From NCBI GenBank assembly GCA_027325485.1, contig DAIEFN010000004.1:1-45231 (forward strand): a stretch of 45,231 nucleotides of DNA, read 5' to 3'. Positions 26,307-35,939 of the stretch are shown here, in pieces (positions within the stretch are counted from its first letter, which is position 1; the number at the start of each line of letters is the position of its first letter). This DNA is from Candidatus Saccharimonadota bacterium. Lineage in GTDB: Bacteria > Patescibacteriota > Saccharimonadia > Saccharimonadales > UBA4665. The notes under the pieces were generated by a model. That model worked only from the letters and a program-made list of their open reading frames with translations, searched no databases and was not told the DNA's origin. Both the position numbers and the translations under genes were made by a program.

Positions 26307-27221
26307 TTAAGCCGCATTAACGCCAAACAGACCACGGGGATTCGCCCAAGCAAATGCATAACGCTCATAGGCTGCAATCTTCAAGTTCCGAGTATCGGTA
26401 TCATTATCTTCCCAATACTCCAGAGCTTCCCGTTCCTGCCACAGCAAGCCATCTTCTGCATTAGTCTTAACAAACCAAGCACCCGTCGAGGCCAGATAAG
26501 GATTGCTCATGAAGCCCTTACGTATCATGCCACCGTTCAACGGATTAATATCGTTAGCATTGCTACCAACAACTTTAGCCGTTTTCAGAACTACTTCAGC
26601 ATTGAAGTAATTATTTGGATGGACAATCAACTTCTCTGGTTGCAGGGGTTCAATGTAGCCACGGTCATTCTTAGACAGCATCAGCAAGATCAGAAGATCT
26701 TCTACGGCATACTGCGAGAACTCACTAGCTACAGTGAAAGTATTACTCCAAGTGCCGCCACTGAAGTTTGGATGTGCCGTATTCAGCAAGCTAACGCCAT
26801 CTGCGCCAGTATAAGAACTAGAAAAAGCATTGTTATACACTGAAGCTGCATTAATGTTCTTCGTCTCTGCAAAGGCTCGACGCAGCATCCGAACTCGCTT
26901 CTCTGTCAACTGTGGGTACAGGTTGTCCTTAAGCTCCGCATGAGTTACCATGATGCCGAGAGTCCAAGCTACGTTTTGGACACGGCTCATGAAACCTTGT
27001 TGAGGAGAGTCATAAGTAACACTGTCACCTTCTGGAGTCATCTGAGCAAGGCCAAGAGTGATTTCTTGGACATACTCTTCGTAGTTCCGTTCGCTGTCAA
27101 TCTTTTGATACATTTCCGTCCAGTATTCCGGTGTGCCCTTAGCTGCGTCTCCCCACCACAGCTTGACACCCTCCATAAGGGCACGTGGAAAACTTGCGGT
27201 ACTTTGAAGTGGGCCGGCCAT
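26307..27221 (-). CDS. Major capsid protein (HK97-fold candidate)
   Basis: A 304-residue protein. Evidence: position after scaffold and decoration genes, a capsid-like composition, motifs such as NTAHPNFSGGTWSN and EPLQPEKLIVHPNN, and a typical C terminus with YERYAFAWANPRGLFG. The stretch EKRVRMLRRAFAETKNINAASVYNNAF fits an HK97 E-loop/spine region. No N-terminal protease delta domain is evident, consistent with a separate scaffold protein. GAAAGGAAATTG precedes the start. Confidence 0.85.
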   Translation of the reverse strand: MAGPLQSTASFPRALMEGVKLWWGDAAKGTPEYWTEMYQKIDSERNYEEYVQEITLGLAQMTPEGDSVTYDSPQQGFMSRVQNVAWTLGIMVTHAELKDNLYPQLTEKRVRMLRRAFAETKNINAASVYNNAFSSSYTGADGVSLLNTAHPNFSGGTWSNTFTVASEFSQYAVEDLLILLMLSKNDRGYIEPLQPEKLIVHPNNYFNAEVVLKTAKVVGSNANDINPLNGGMIRKGFMSNPYLASTGAWFVKTNAEDGLLWQEREALEYWEDNDTDTRNLKIAAYERYAFAWANPRGLFGVNAA

Positions 27222-27255
27222 TTCAATTTCCTTTCATTAAGTGTTAATACTGTTA

Positions 27256-27861
27256 TTAAGGAGCAGTGCTACCGTTGGACAGATCATGGTTATTGATCTT
27301 AACCATCCAGTGAGCATAAGTTCCAAAGACATTTCCGGGTTCTTGGACCAGACCCATAATCTTCAATGGCAGTGTGCCAGTTGTTGCGACACTTGAAGTG
27401 GTCAGAACAGTAGCCGAAAGCTGCGCTGGGGCAGTAGGATTCGCCACGGTCACATTCGCATTCAAGTTAACATCAACGGCTGTCAGAGCCGTCAAGCCAT
27501 CATCTTGAATGCTAAAGAGGACATTAGGATCATCCACCACAAAAGCATAATAGCCATTAGTCTTAGTTGCAGGAACTTGCTGGAGAGCGTAGTTCAATGG
27601 CGTAGCTGCAAGAGCGATATTTTCCAGCACATTACTGACTTGGAAGCCAATACATACTCCACGATAAGCTCCATTAACGGCAGCTTTTTGAATCGCCGGA
27701 ATACCATTAGCGTCAGCATTTGCGGCTGCGCCAACCAAGTCACCAATATTGTACTGCGAAACATCACTTGATGGGATAAAGTAAGTGTTAAACTTACCAT
27801 TCCAGTTAGCGCCATTCAAATACTTTTTAGGCCGAAGGCCATATGGAGCATTTACAGCCAT
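27256..27861 (-). CDS. Head decoration/structural protein
   Basis: A 201-residue protein starting MAVNAPYGLRPKKYLNG, a start common in phage structural (capsid cement) proteins upstream of the capsid gene. It is rich in beta strands and small residues. GAAAGGATTTC precedes the start. A small hairpin (TTAATA/TATTAA) lies between it and the capsid gene. Confidence 0.65.
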   Translation of the reverse strand: MAVNAPYGLRPKKYLNGANWNGKFNTYFIPSSDVSQYNIGDLVGAAANADANGIPAIQKAAVNGAYRGVCIGFQVSNVLENIALAATPLNYALQQVPATKTNGYYAFVVDDPNVLFSIQDDGLTALTAVDVNLNANVTVANPTAPAQLSATVLTTSSVATTGTLPLKIMGLVQEPGNVFGTYAHWMVKINNHDLSNGSTAP

Positions 27862-27894
27862 TTTGAAATCCTTTCAATTAGTCAGTGGAGACGC

Positions 27895-28347
27895 TTAAAA
27901 CCGAGTAGGCTTATAAGCGTGCATCTTGTTGTCTTTCATATACTTTTCTTCTGTACCTTCGCGCATGGCTTTAGCAACACTATCCTGCGCTTTCAAGAAT
28001 CCAGAATAAACTTCAACAGGGACTTTCATCAAGAAAGCACGAAGTGGTTTTCCATCTTCTGCATTTTCCCTGCCAACCACACGATTAACTTTATCTGAAA
28101 GAGTGCTTTCTTGGACAACAGTTCTATACTGTCTATGATTCATGCCAACTTCTTCTGGCTCTACAAAGTCCCATCCATTATACAAATGCATGTCAATGTT
28201 GCCTTCTCGGTCATTGACCCATTTAAGTTTGTACCCTGGAATTTCTTTAGGAACTGAGAGCTTAAACTGGTTATAGCCCATTACATTAGCTTCATCAGTT
28301 CGCCGGATTTCTTTCTTTTCTTCTGTTTTTTCTGCACTAGCAACCAT
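27895..28347 (-). CDS. Hypothetical head-region protein
   Basis: A 150-residue charged protein containing the segment GYKLKWVNDREGNIDMHLYNGWDFVEPEEVG and a basic C terminus. Proteins of this plan often occur between scaffold and capsid genes. It is probably a minor head or assembly protein; no enzymatic motif is seen. AAAGGGTGAATC precedes the start, and a TTGACA lies further upstream without a good -10. Confidence 0.6.
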   Translation of the reverse strand: MVASAEKTEEKKEIRRTDEANVMGYNQFKLSVPKEIPGYKLKWVNDREGNIDMHLYNGWDFVEPEEVGMNHRQYRTVVQESTLSDKVNRVVGRENAEDGKPLRAFLMKVPVEVYSGFLKAQDSVAKAMREGTEEKYMKDNKMHAYKPTRF

Positions 28348-28378
28348 GATTCACCCTTTCGTTTAAGTTGTCAACCTA

Positions 28379-29287
28379 TTATCGAGCCATACTTTTAAGG
28401 AATTCTTCCTCAGTCGTCAATCCTTGGCGAATAAACCTCTGCATCAGAGCAAGGTCTTCTTTGGACAGATCTTGACGCCGGACCGTTTTCGTACTTGAAG
28501 TTCCCCGACCAGAGCTTCCCATAGAATCTCCCCTTGGAGTTTCCATAGCCTTAAACCTCTTTGGAAAAGTAGCCTTCATATTTGAAGTCAACTTATCTAA
28601 AAATTCTCGCAGTACCGCAGTTTCACCTTTCTGCCGCATCATTATCCCCATCTCTTGGGCAAGTTGCTGCATCTGAGGATCTTTAATCCACTGATTGTCA
28701 GCTTCCCATTCAGAGAGTACGGTAGCTTCTAATGTGCCAAGCGGGCGCTGACCACTCGTTGCTTGTGGCGTCCCAGCCGGCGCAGTTCCCTTACTCTGCG
28801 AAATAGCTTCCTGTTGAGCAGCTTGCAAACCTTCAATTTGGCTTTCAATATAATCAGCCGCATCATCATCACCTTCACGAAGTGCTGATCTGTACCCACG
28901 CTTCAACTCTTTAATCTGAGCTTCATACAGTTGGCTCTTTTCCTCAAATTGCTTTTTCTGAAAAGCAGCGAAATCCTGTGCAGCCTTTTGCTGCTCCGCA
29001 AGTTGCAATTGCAAGGCGTCTATCTTCCCACGAAGGTCAGAAGCAATGCTTTCTCCACGCTTTACAAAAGTTGCAGCATCTACCCAAGTTCCTGGATCTT
29101 TGTTATAGCGTTCCTTTGGAACCCATCCTTGCGCACGTGCAAGCATTTCAATCGCACGTTCGCTTTCTTCATCCCGATCACCTTCCCCATCCCCATCCCC
29201 ATTTTTACCTTTATCGAGGCCAGTATCTTCTTCCTCAAAGTCTAAATCCAATTCCATCTGCTTGTTGTCTTCCGTATTTGTTGCCAT
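28379..29287 (-). CDS. Scaffolding protein candidate
   Basis: A 302-residue, highly charged protein. Residues 10-45 are Asp/Glu/Gly-rich, residues about 80-165 form a long coiled coil (IDALQLQLAEQQKAAQDF...), and the C-terminal 40 residues are basic with RRQDLSKEDLALMQRFIRQG. This layout and the position between portal and capsid genes fit a scaffold that leaves the prohead. The start follows AGAAAGGAAAG. Confidence 0.75.
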   Translation of the reverse strand: MATNTEDNKQMELDLDFEEEDTGLDKGKNGDGDGEGDRDEESERAIEMLARAQGWVPKERYNKDPGTWVDAATFVKRGESIASDLRGKIDALQLQLAEQQKAAQDFAAFQKKQFEEKSQLYEAQIKELKRGYRSALREGDDDAADYIESQIEGLQAAQQEAISQSKGTAPAGTPQATSGQRPLGTLEATVLSEWEADNQWIKDPQMQQLAQEMGIMMRQKGETAVLREFLDKLTSNMKATFPKRFKAMETPRGDSMGSSGRGTSSTKTVRRQDLSKEDLALMQRFIRQGLTTEEEFLKSMAR

Positions 29288-29321
29288 TTTCTTTCCTTTC
29301 TAGGCCACAGCCTGCTCACTA

Positions 29322-29759
29322 CTAATTAAATGCCACAACCGCATTGTAGTCGCGCAATTCACTTCTTACAATCCCTTTTTCTAACTCGTCTAAAATCTCT
29401 TGTGGAAACTCTACAAAAGTTAAAATATCCAAATCACGCACCAATCTATACTCTTTTCCATCAATATAGGATTTTTGAAACTTACCTACATAAGTCCCAA
29501 CAAGAACCCAATCACCAACTTCACAGAAATCGTGCTCTTGATCTGTCCAGCATCCCGGACCTATCTCAATAACCTTACAAATAACTCCACGATTTCGTTC
29601 ATTCATCGCTACGGAAGGTGCAAGCAGAAGACCACTCTCCGTCTTTGTCTCTACAGGCAAAGGTTGTAGAAGAACCATAGTGCCAATAGCGTGCAGTCCA
29701 GTCTTATTCCCCTCATTGTATCCCTTTTTAGTGCGGAAACCTTCTACATTCTTACTCAT
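29322..29759 (-). CDS. GroES-like co-chaperonin
   Basis: A 145-residue protein with a Cpn10 plan: GTMVLLQPLPVETKTESGLLL, a mobile-loop-like segment, GVICKVIEIGPG, then GDWVLVGTYVGK and DILTFVE. GroES-type phage proteins such as T4 gp31 replace host GroES on GroEL to fold the major capsid protein. Its place just upstream of the scaffold and capsid genes supports this. It overlaps the preceding 73-residue gene by 8 bp. Confidence 0.82.
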   Translation of the reverse strand: MSKNVEGFRTKKGYNEGNKTGLHAIGTMVLLQPLPVETKTESGLLLAPSVAMNERNRGVICKVIEIGPGCWTDQEHDFCEVGDWVLVGTYVGKFQKSYIDGKEYRLVRDLDILTFVEFPQEILDELEKGIVRSELRDYNAVVAFN

Positions 29760-29973
29760 ATCTCAAGTCCTCTATAAAATGAATTAACTCTTCTACTTCC
29801 TGCGCCCTGCCTTTGATAATAAGCTCATCTAAGCGCCCATGCTGATGCACGAGAGTATCTACATACTCTTGAAGATTCTCCTTAAGTAGTTTAAGGAAAA
29901 TTTTAGTCCCTTCCTGATGCGCCCAATGATTCCAAGCTTCTTTTGAAAACTCTTCAACTGTATTTTCTTCCAT
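29752..29973 (-). CDS. Small conserved protein after the portal gene
   Basis: A 73-residue acidic helical protein with WNHWAHQEGTKIFLKLLKEN. Short Trp-containing proteins of this type follow portal genes in many podoviruses, and their function is unknown. It starts 6 bp after the portal stop and overlaps the GroES-like gene. Confidence 0.6.
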   Translation of the reverse strand: MEENTVEEFSKEAWNHWAHQEGTKIFLKLLKENLQEYVDTLVHQHGRLDELIIKGRAQEVEELIHFIEDLRYE

Positions 29974-29979
29974 TACCTT

Positions 29980-32169
29980 TTACCCTCCCTGACTGGCATC
30001 TGAAATATTTCCACCTACAGAAGCTGTAGATTCCTGCTGTGCAGCTTTCAACATAAGATCAAGTCCCTTATAAAGAGCTTCGCCCCTCTGTTGACTTTCT
30101 GCGATCTGAAGTTCCAGCAATTTAAGGGCTGCTTCATCCCCATTTGACTTCGCATCGCTGAATTCTTTCGCAGCTTTTGCTTGAAGTTCAAGAATCTTAG
30201 CCTCATTAAGCCTGATTTCCTTTTGAAGTGTCGCAATTCCAAGTTGCATTTGCTGATCCTGCGCCTTACTCTGAAGCTGAAGTTGTGCTTTTTGAAGTTC
30301 AATTTCAGGATTCTTCTGTGGCGGGATAGCTCTTGGGCCATTCGGGTCTGGATAGACTTCATCAATATCCTCAATCTCCCAAGCTTCCAAATACCTACGA
30401 AGTACAGCCTGAATATTAAGTCCTGGCATCTTCCCCTGCACAAGTTGCATCAGTACACTAGCCTTTTCTCGCTTCTGTTGCGTGGAAGTAACTTCTGGAG
30501 AGGCGGCAGGCTCTAGTATCCCCCTATACCTATAATCTTCTGGGCTTATCAGTGCATCCTCACCGCTAACAAGTTCATTATATCCTGCAGTAAGTGGAAG
30601 AAAGAGCTTATTAACTTCATATAATTTCTTAAGCTCCTCTCCAAACGCTCTATACATTCTAGCATAGATACCACTGAAGATAACCATTCCCTGTTCAACA
30701 GTCATGCGAGAAGTTTCTGCTGGGGTATTCTGTCCAGGGCTTATCCCTGACATAATATCCGTCGAGCCATTTACCCTTTCAGAGTAATCAATAATAAGTT
30801 TCAAGAGTGCAAAGAGTGTCTGACTTGGCTCCCGCACCGGCAAAGGAAGAATACTATCTTTAAGTGTAGTTCCGACAGTATCTACAGGCTTCCATTCAAA
30901 GGGAGAAAAGTTATGTGTACCTCCCTTCATTTTCAATCCCCTAGCCATAAAGCCGCCAGCCGTATTTCCAAGGGTTCCATTATCAATAAGTTGATTAACA
31001 ATGGAATTTGCGCTCTCGTTCAGTGGCCCAAGCAAGTGTCCAAGACCGATACCATAAATTCCATTATCCGGGCTTGGGATAAAAGTGTACTGAGTAAAGA
31101 GAGAGCGAGGATTGAAACCAATAATATGGTTGTCGGGGGAAGTGTGTAGCTTTTCAATCTCTGTAGCAATGGCAAGAGCTTCTTCCCCATTCTTTGCTTG
31201 GATAAGGGCTTGTTCATATTGAGCTTCCTGGGCATCAAAGGTTCTATACACGTCCCCGGTGTCTGTATATCTTGCAGTAATGCGAAGTACCCAACCGCTT
31301 TCTTTAAGTACAGTTACAGAGTATGGCTCACTTAACCCATCATCGTCCAGATCAAGCCAGCAATGCTGCTCATACACTTCGAAAGGGCCATCATTTGTTG
31401 CTCCTGACCCTTCCCTAGACCCATCTTCCAAATCAAAGGTTCTAAGAGCGCCCTGGGAAGTAAAGCCTTGAATCTCCCCACCAAGTCTCGATAGTGCTGT
31501 AGCGTTTGCGGTAGAAGCATCACTCCCAAGATTCACTCTAGAGAATTCATTAAAGATTCCTCTTAACTTACCCATTACAAGTTCATTGTAAGTGTAGAAA
31601 ATCCGATGAGTTATCCGCGGGCTGCTTTCCAAATCCCTAGAAAAGTAATTAAGGATAAGATCCTTGGCCGGGATATGCTCACTTTTAATTGTCCGGCTCG
31701 TCGGATCAAAGTAAGTTTTCTTAAAAGCGCAGCCTACAATGGCAGCACTAAGCTTAGCCTGCTCGTCGAAGGTATGCCATCGGGGGATTTGGTGGGAGAG
31801 TTGAAAGTTGATATGCTGTGAAATCCTAGCGGCTACTGGGCCTTTCTTTCCCTTCGCATCCTTTCCAATGTAGGAAAACTTTGCAATTTTCTTTCCCTTC
31901 GTCATCAAACTTATACGGCTGAGAAATTGAAGTGCGCTGATCGTGACAAGTGGGAGCTTTACATTACTGGCATTATCCCACGGGATTGTTTTTGTTTCTT
32001 GAACTTGTAATGCGAGTTTGAAGGCATCGGCAGTTCTATCTTCCCATTCCATTCGGGAAGCTAAATCTTCTCTTGCCCCGTCCAGTACAAGTTTACCAAT
32101 TCTGCCTAATTCTTCCCCTTTTAAAGGGATATTCGGCATGGAAGCCATTTCTGCTATGGTTAATTTCAT
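29980..32169 (-). CDS. Portal protein
   Basis: A 729-residue protein. Marks include PWDNASNVKLPLVTISALQF near residue 60, which is typical of podovirus portals of this size, a long middle domain, then LKEL-rich helices. The C-terminal 130 residues form a Gln/Glu/Ala-rich helical barrel segment (EIELQKAQLQLQSKAQDQQMQ...). It lies directly downstream of TerL across palindrome copy E. It forms the dodecameric DNA channel of the head. Confidence 0.85.
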   Translation of the reverse strand: MKLTIAEMASMPNIPLKGEELGRIGKLVLDGAREDLASRMEWEDRTADAFKLALQVQETKTIPWDNASNVKLPLVTISALQFLSRISLMTKGKKIAKFSYIGKDAKGKKGPVAARISQHINFQLSHQIPRWHTFDEQAKLSAAIVGCAFKKTYFDPTSRTIKSEHIPAKDLILNYFSRDLESSPRITHRIFYTYNELVMGKLRGIFNEFSRVNLGSDASTANATALSRLGGEIQGFTSQGALRTFDLEDGSREGSGATNDGPFEVYEQHCWLDLDDDGLSEPYSVTVLKESGWVLRITARYTDTGDVYRTFDAQEAQYEQALIQAKNGEEALAIATEIEKLHTSPDNHIIGFNPRSLFTQYTFIPSPDNGIYGIGLGHLLGPLNESANSIVNQLIDNGTLGNTAGGFMARGLKMKGGTHNFSPFEWKPVDTVGTTLKDSILPLPVREPSQTLFALLKLIIDYSERVNGSTDIMSGISPGQNTPAETSRMTVEQGMVIFSGIYARMYRAFGEELKKLYEVNKLFLPLTAGYNELVSGEDALISPEDYRYRGILEPAASPEVTSTQQKREKASVLMQLVQGKMPGLNIQAVLRRYLEAWEIEDIDEVYPDPNGPRAIPPQKNPEIELQKAQLQLQSKAQDQQMQLGIATLQKEIRLNEAKILELQAKAAKEFSDAKSNGDEAALKLLELQIAESQQRGEALYKGLDLMLKAAQQESTASVGGNISDASQGG

Positions 32170-32187
32170 AGTTAAGCACCCTGCCTA

Positions 32188-32229
32188 GTTATGTTTATAA
32201 ATTACTATTTCGTAATTTATTAAAATATC
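32188..32229 (+). repeat. 42-bp palindrome, copy E
   Basis: Nearly canonical; the last arm reads ATATC instead of ATAAC, because the changed end forms part of the TerL stop codon (TGA on the minus strand at 32228-32230). It lies between TerL and portal. Confidence 0.93.
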
Positions 32230-33841
32230 AGTACCCAGTCACCTTACTCCGCCCCTCAAGTGCAACCTTTTTATTTCTCATTTTAATTTCAAGTAGATAC
32301 TCATCATAATCATCACCATCTAAGAAGTCAAGCTCCTCCAACTCTGGTAAGACATCCCATGCCCTAGCGCATATCGCCGCAGCATCAAACTGATCGTCTA
32401 AGACACTATCCCCAACCCCTGTAAAGTCCAAATTCTCGCCTTCAAACTCATCATACCAGCTACTTTCCTTGTCAAAGGAACACAACCCAGCCCTAAGTTT
32501 CTTTTGATAGCTCCGCCCTTTTACCTTTTTATCTTTAAGGTTCGAAATTGGTAGCACTGGAATAGCAAGATTTCTTTTCATCAATTCTTTCCTAAGAAGT
32601 GGAAGCATAGCTTTAAGAATGTGCCCATCTTCAATCACAAAAGCTTCAATATCCCATTTCTCCGCCATCTCAAAGAGCTTTTCAAAAATCTCTTCCGTAT
32701 CCCATCGCCCCTTGTCCACATCCACAAAGTAAAGTTTATTCTCTTTATCCTTGCCATTAACAACCATAGCTGTTCTGTTAGCTGTATCTGCCTTAGAAAT
32801 AGCCAAATCTACCCCAAGAATATATTTCTTATCCTTCCCATGATCTTCAGGTTGCATGGGAAGGAACCAATCTGGCCGCAGAAATCTCGTTCCTTCATTA
32901 ATTGGGCTATTAAGATACTCATTTGAGTACCCGGCGGCATCGCCTTCAGCTACATATCCATCTCTTATACTTCTTAAGGTCTCTTCCGAGAACTGCTCTG
33001 GCCATAAGATATCTCTGAAGTCATTAAATCCCCTATGAGCTTTAAAGAACAGCGTATTCCAAGTCTTATTTCGCAGAATTCTGGCCAGAAGGGTATCCTT
33101 ATTTGCAATAATTGTCCCATGATAGCGGATACGGCCTGTCCGACTAAGCGCAGGAATGACAGCGCGGAAAAACCACTTCTTAAATGCCTGCCTTCTCTCT
33201 GCTTTTTCGACTTGTTCATCATCTTCAAGGTCATCTGCGACAATAAGTCCAGGTCTGCGACCTCTCCACTTCCGTCCGCGTATTTTCTGCTGGGCACCCC
33301 TAGCAAGAACTCTAAACTGTTCACCATCAAGAAACTCTACAATGATCTCTGTCTTTGCCATTACTACGAATTTAGCAATCTGGAAATCTCTTATCAATTC
33401 CTCATTTTCACTAAGTTCAAGAGTCATATCCCCAAGTTGCTCGATGGCTAGTTCTTCACTGCTTCCAAGCAGAATAACATAGCTCTCCGCCCGAAAACAC
33501 AAGTTTGCTAGTGTCCAGGCAAAGGTAAGAGAGGAACTTTTTGCGTGCCCGCGTGGTGCGGCGATGGCACATCTACTATAAGGTGTGCAATACAGCGCCC
33601 ATGCCCTTCTATGGAAAGGTGGAATAGGCTTCGGATCATCATACCGAGCATGAAGATAGCGTAGAGTGAAAGCTTCTACTACATCTGGGGTAAGTTTGGA
33701 GATTCTTCGCTGTCTAAGCATCTCCCTAGAAATTCCCTCTTGACTATCTTCACTCTCTTCTCTCCCACCCACACCATCTCCACCAGCAATCTGCCGATTT
33801 AAAGTCTTAGATGGGCCATCACTTCCCCTTTTAATCGCCAC
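32228..33841 (-). CDS. terL: Terminase large subunit
   Basis: A 537-residue packaging motor. The ATPase part has a Walker A variant APRGHAKSS at residues 95-103 and Walker B LIVADDLED at 199-207. The nuclease part has GVDLA (Asp345), VIEDG (about 403-406) and DDQFDAAA near residue 490, the three acidic clusters of the RNase H-like fold. The start is GTG at 33841, with GAGGAAG 6 bp upstream, inside the end of the preceding gene (11-bp overlap). Confidence 0.95.
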   Translation of the reverse strand: MAIKRGSDGPSKTLNRQIAGGDGVGGREESEDSQEGISREMLRQRRISKLTPDVVEAFTLRYLHARYDDPKPIPPFHRRAWALYCTPYSRCAIAAPRGHAKSSSLTFAWTLANLCFRAESYVILLGSSEELAIEQLGDMTLELSENEELIRDFQIAKFVVMAKTEIIVEFLDGEQFRVLARGAQQKIRGRKWRGRRPGLIVADDLEDDEQVEKAERRQAFKKWFFRAVIPALSRTGRIRYHGTIIANKDTLLARILRNKTWNTLFFKAHRGFNDFRDILWPEQFSEETLRSIRDGYVAEGDAAGYSNEYLNSPINEGTRFLRPDWFLPMQPEDHGKDKKYILGVDLAISKADTANRTAMVVNGKDKENKLYFVDVDKGRWDTEEIFEKLFEMAEKWDIEAFVIEDGHILKAMLPLLRKELMKRNLAIPVLPISNLKDKKVKGRSYQKKLRAGLCSFDKESSWYDEFEGENLDFTGVGDSVLDDQFDAAAICARAWDVLPELEELDFLDGDDYDEYLLEIKMRNKKVALEGRSKVTGY

Positions 33842-34484
33842 TATCTACTTCCTCTGATCCTACGTAGGTGCTTTTAAGCTCCATAGCATCCTGTCCGCGG
33901 ACACCGAAGCGATTAATCTCTTCTAAGCTCACATCCCCTCTCTGTTTAAGTGTCTGAAGCAACTTATCTGTAACAGTTTCCTGCTCTACCGCCTTCGGAG
34001 CTAGGGAAACTCCCTGAGCTTCTTTAATATTGTCCCCAAGGGCGAGAACTTTCGTGCTAAGACTAGCAACTTCTACAAGGATAAGGGGATCAAGTTGCCC
34101 ATTAACCACCTGCACTTCAAGTTCATCTACACAAGTATACAATAAGGAAGTAAAGCGCTCTGTAGCTGAGCTTACAATCTCTGGATTCATCACACATTCA
34201 TCTTTAAGCTGCTCTTCTCTGAGAAGTTCCTGGACTTTCCTAAGTCCAAGCATCTTATAATACCAAAGTTTAGTCTGGTTGAAGTAAGAACTTACCTCTT
34301 TCGCTCCCCACTCTGGATGCTCTCGACAGGTATGCACAAAGCTTTCCGGTGAGCATAATACTCTGCCCTGTTGACAATCTTCAAATTCTGCGTTAGCCCC
34401 TCGCCCACTGCTTCCTTCCTTTGGCGGCGTGAGGCCAAGTTTCTTATAAATATCAACTTTCCCCTTCCCAGTATTTATAGCCAT
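33831..34484 (-). CDS. Small-terminase-like protein, copy 2
   Basis: A 217-residue protein directly upstream of TerL, overlapping it by 11 bp. Residues about 55-90 (HPEWGAKEVSSYFNQTKLWYYKML) look like a helix-turn-helix, followed by a long helical core. The pattern P-x-W-x-(A/T)-x-E-(V/L)-S-x-x-F-x-x-(S/T)-x-x-W also occurs in the C-terminal half of the gene just upstream. One of the two probably recognises phage DNA for packaging. Confidence 0.6.
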   Translation of the reverse strand: MAINTGKGKVDIYKKLGLTPPKEGSSGRGANAEFEDCQQGRVLCSPESFVHTCREHPEWGAKEVSSYFNQTKLWYYKMLGLRKVQELLREEQLKDECVMNPEIVSSATERFTSLLYTCVDELEVQVVNGQLDPLILVEVASLSTKVLALGDNIKEAQGVSLAPKAVEQETVTDKLLQTLKQRGDVSLEEINRFGVRGQDAMELKSTYVGSEEVDSGD

Positions 34485-34485
34485 C

Positions 34486-35937
34486 TTACTTACCCTTTAA
34501 GCTAAAAACAGGCTCAATAATATCAGTAAGATCAAGAGATACTCTCCGCTTTTCAGTAAGATTTCCATCCCTTACATCCTTATTCTCTGCTTCAATGGTA
34601 AGTTTAGCTTTATGCACGTCGCTTACAAGTTTAAGTACATTAAAGAGGTCCAGTTTCTGTGCTTCTTTGCTCTCTCCCCCTTCTCCTCCTTCTTCTTCTT
34701 TCGCTAGAAGTTCATTTACCTTATCAATAGCCAGTAGAGTTGTAGTTTCAAGCTTCTCGCTCAAGCTCTCTTTAATCCTGTCGCCTCTTTCCCCAAGTAG
34801 CAAGTCTCTACGATATGCCAGCCGATTACGGAAGCTATCACTATTCGTAAGGCTCATAATCCACTTCTCACTATACTTAAAGACTCCACTTAACTCACTA
34901 AGTGTTATATCAGGCACACTAAGAATCAAGTCTATAATATCATCATATAAGTATGGTGGTGGAACGGTATCAAGCACACTTTCCCGCTGTCTTATATACT
35001 CTTTTACTTCTTCTCTATTCATATACCTTTCTTCCTTTCCATTTTCTTTAGCACTGGTGCTGGTGCCGTCACTATCTTCTTCCCCATTCTTCTCCTTCGG
35101 GAAGGTATAGCGGACACCATTTCTATGCCCTTCTCTAAGCTCTAACTCCCTGTAGTAATCCTCACTCTTATGCCCCCTTATATTTAAGTTAGGCGTGACA
35201 ATAGTCTTTGGATAGAGCAATCCACATTCAAGAAGCTGCCGACTAGGTAAAGTCACACCTATATTCTTCTCATTAGTCTCTAAGTTGTCAAATTTCTGCT
35301 CAAATAGCAGATCAAGCTGATAGAAAGTGTCCCTAGCAACCTGACTTAGCATACTCTTAACCTGAAACCACGGCAATTCATTACTTTTCACATCCCGTCC
35401 GCTTCTTAATCCTTCAATTTCCCTAGCCTTAGTAGCCTCTCTCGCACGCAGTTCTTCCTCTGTCAAGTTAAGATCATCAGTTATGTCCTCACTTACATAG
35501 TAAGTATAGAGAGTGGGAAGGAAGATCTTATCAATATGGAAGAGAGTCTTGAAGCTTAGACTGCCAGCATCATCAAGAGGATGCTCAGAGCTATCGAAAC
35601 TTTCAGAGTGGAAGGAAGCTCTAAAGTGAGAGTTATAGATGGAGAAAGGGGAAGTCTGGGGATCAATTCCGAAGAGCGAATCCCTGCTTTCTGGAAAGGG
35701 GGCAGAAAAGCTACCAGCATACTTGATAAAGGGAGTGACTTCTGTGAAGTAAGGGTCGACAGTAAGGGGGATGACGTAGTTAGGATTGAGAAAGAGGGAG
35801 AAAGAAGAGGAAGACTCATCAAACTCTGCTATCTTATCTTTAGCTCGGGGATTAAGTAGGGAGAGGGATGGTGGCGGGAGCTTCCGGCCAAGGAGATATA
35901 GTGACTTTTTGCGTCTAAGATAGTTAGGCTCTCTCAT
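34486..35937 (-). CDS. Small-terminase-like protein with long N-terminal extension
   Basis: A 483-residue protein. Residues about 330-460 (PDITLSELSGVFKYSEKWIMSLTNSDSFRNRLAYRRD..., then helices) resemble phage small terminase subunits with an N-terminal HTH and an oligomerising core. The first 300 residues match no family I recognise, and include Ser/Phe-rich and acidic stretches. It is the first gene of the virion block. A purine-rich 10-bp tandem repeat forms its leader, and the AGAGAGAAAT before the start could serve as a ribosome site. Confidence 0.6.
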   Translation of the reverse strand: MREPNYLRRKKSLYLLGRKLPPPSLSLLNPRAKDKIAEFDESSSSFSLFLNPNYVIPLTVDPYFTEVTPFIKYAGSFSAPFPESRDSLFGIDPQTSPFSIYNSHFRASFHSESFDSSEHPLDDAGSLSFKTLFHIDKIFLPTLYTYYVSEDITDDLNLTEEELRAREATKAREIEGLRSGRDVKSNELPWFQVKSMLSQVARDTFYQLDLLFEQKFDNLETNEKNIGVTLPSRQLLECGLLYPKTIVTPNLNIRGHKSEDYYRELELREGHRNGVRYTFPKEKNGEEDSDGTSTSAKENGKEERYMNREEVKEYIRQRESVLDTVPPPYLYDDIIDLILSVPDITLSELSGVFKYSEKWIMSLTNSDSFRNRLAYRRDLLLGERGDRIKESLSEKLETTTLLAIDKVNELLAKEEEGGEGGESKEAQKLDLFNVLKLVSDVHKAKLTIEAENKDVRDGNLTEKRRVSLDLTDIIEPVFSLKGK

Positions 35938-35939
35938 AT

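Noticed and set aside
34595-35110. 171-residue plus-strand frame rich in Ser and Leu
   Set aside because: It is antisense to the small-terminase-like gene and its composition mirrors that gene's codons.
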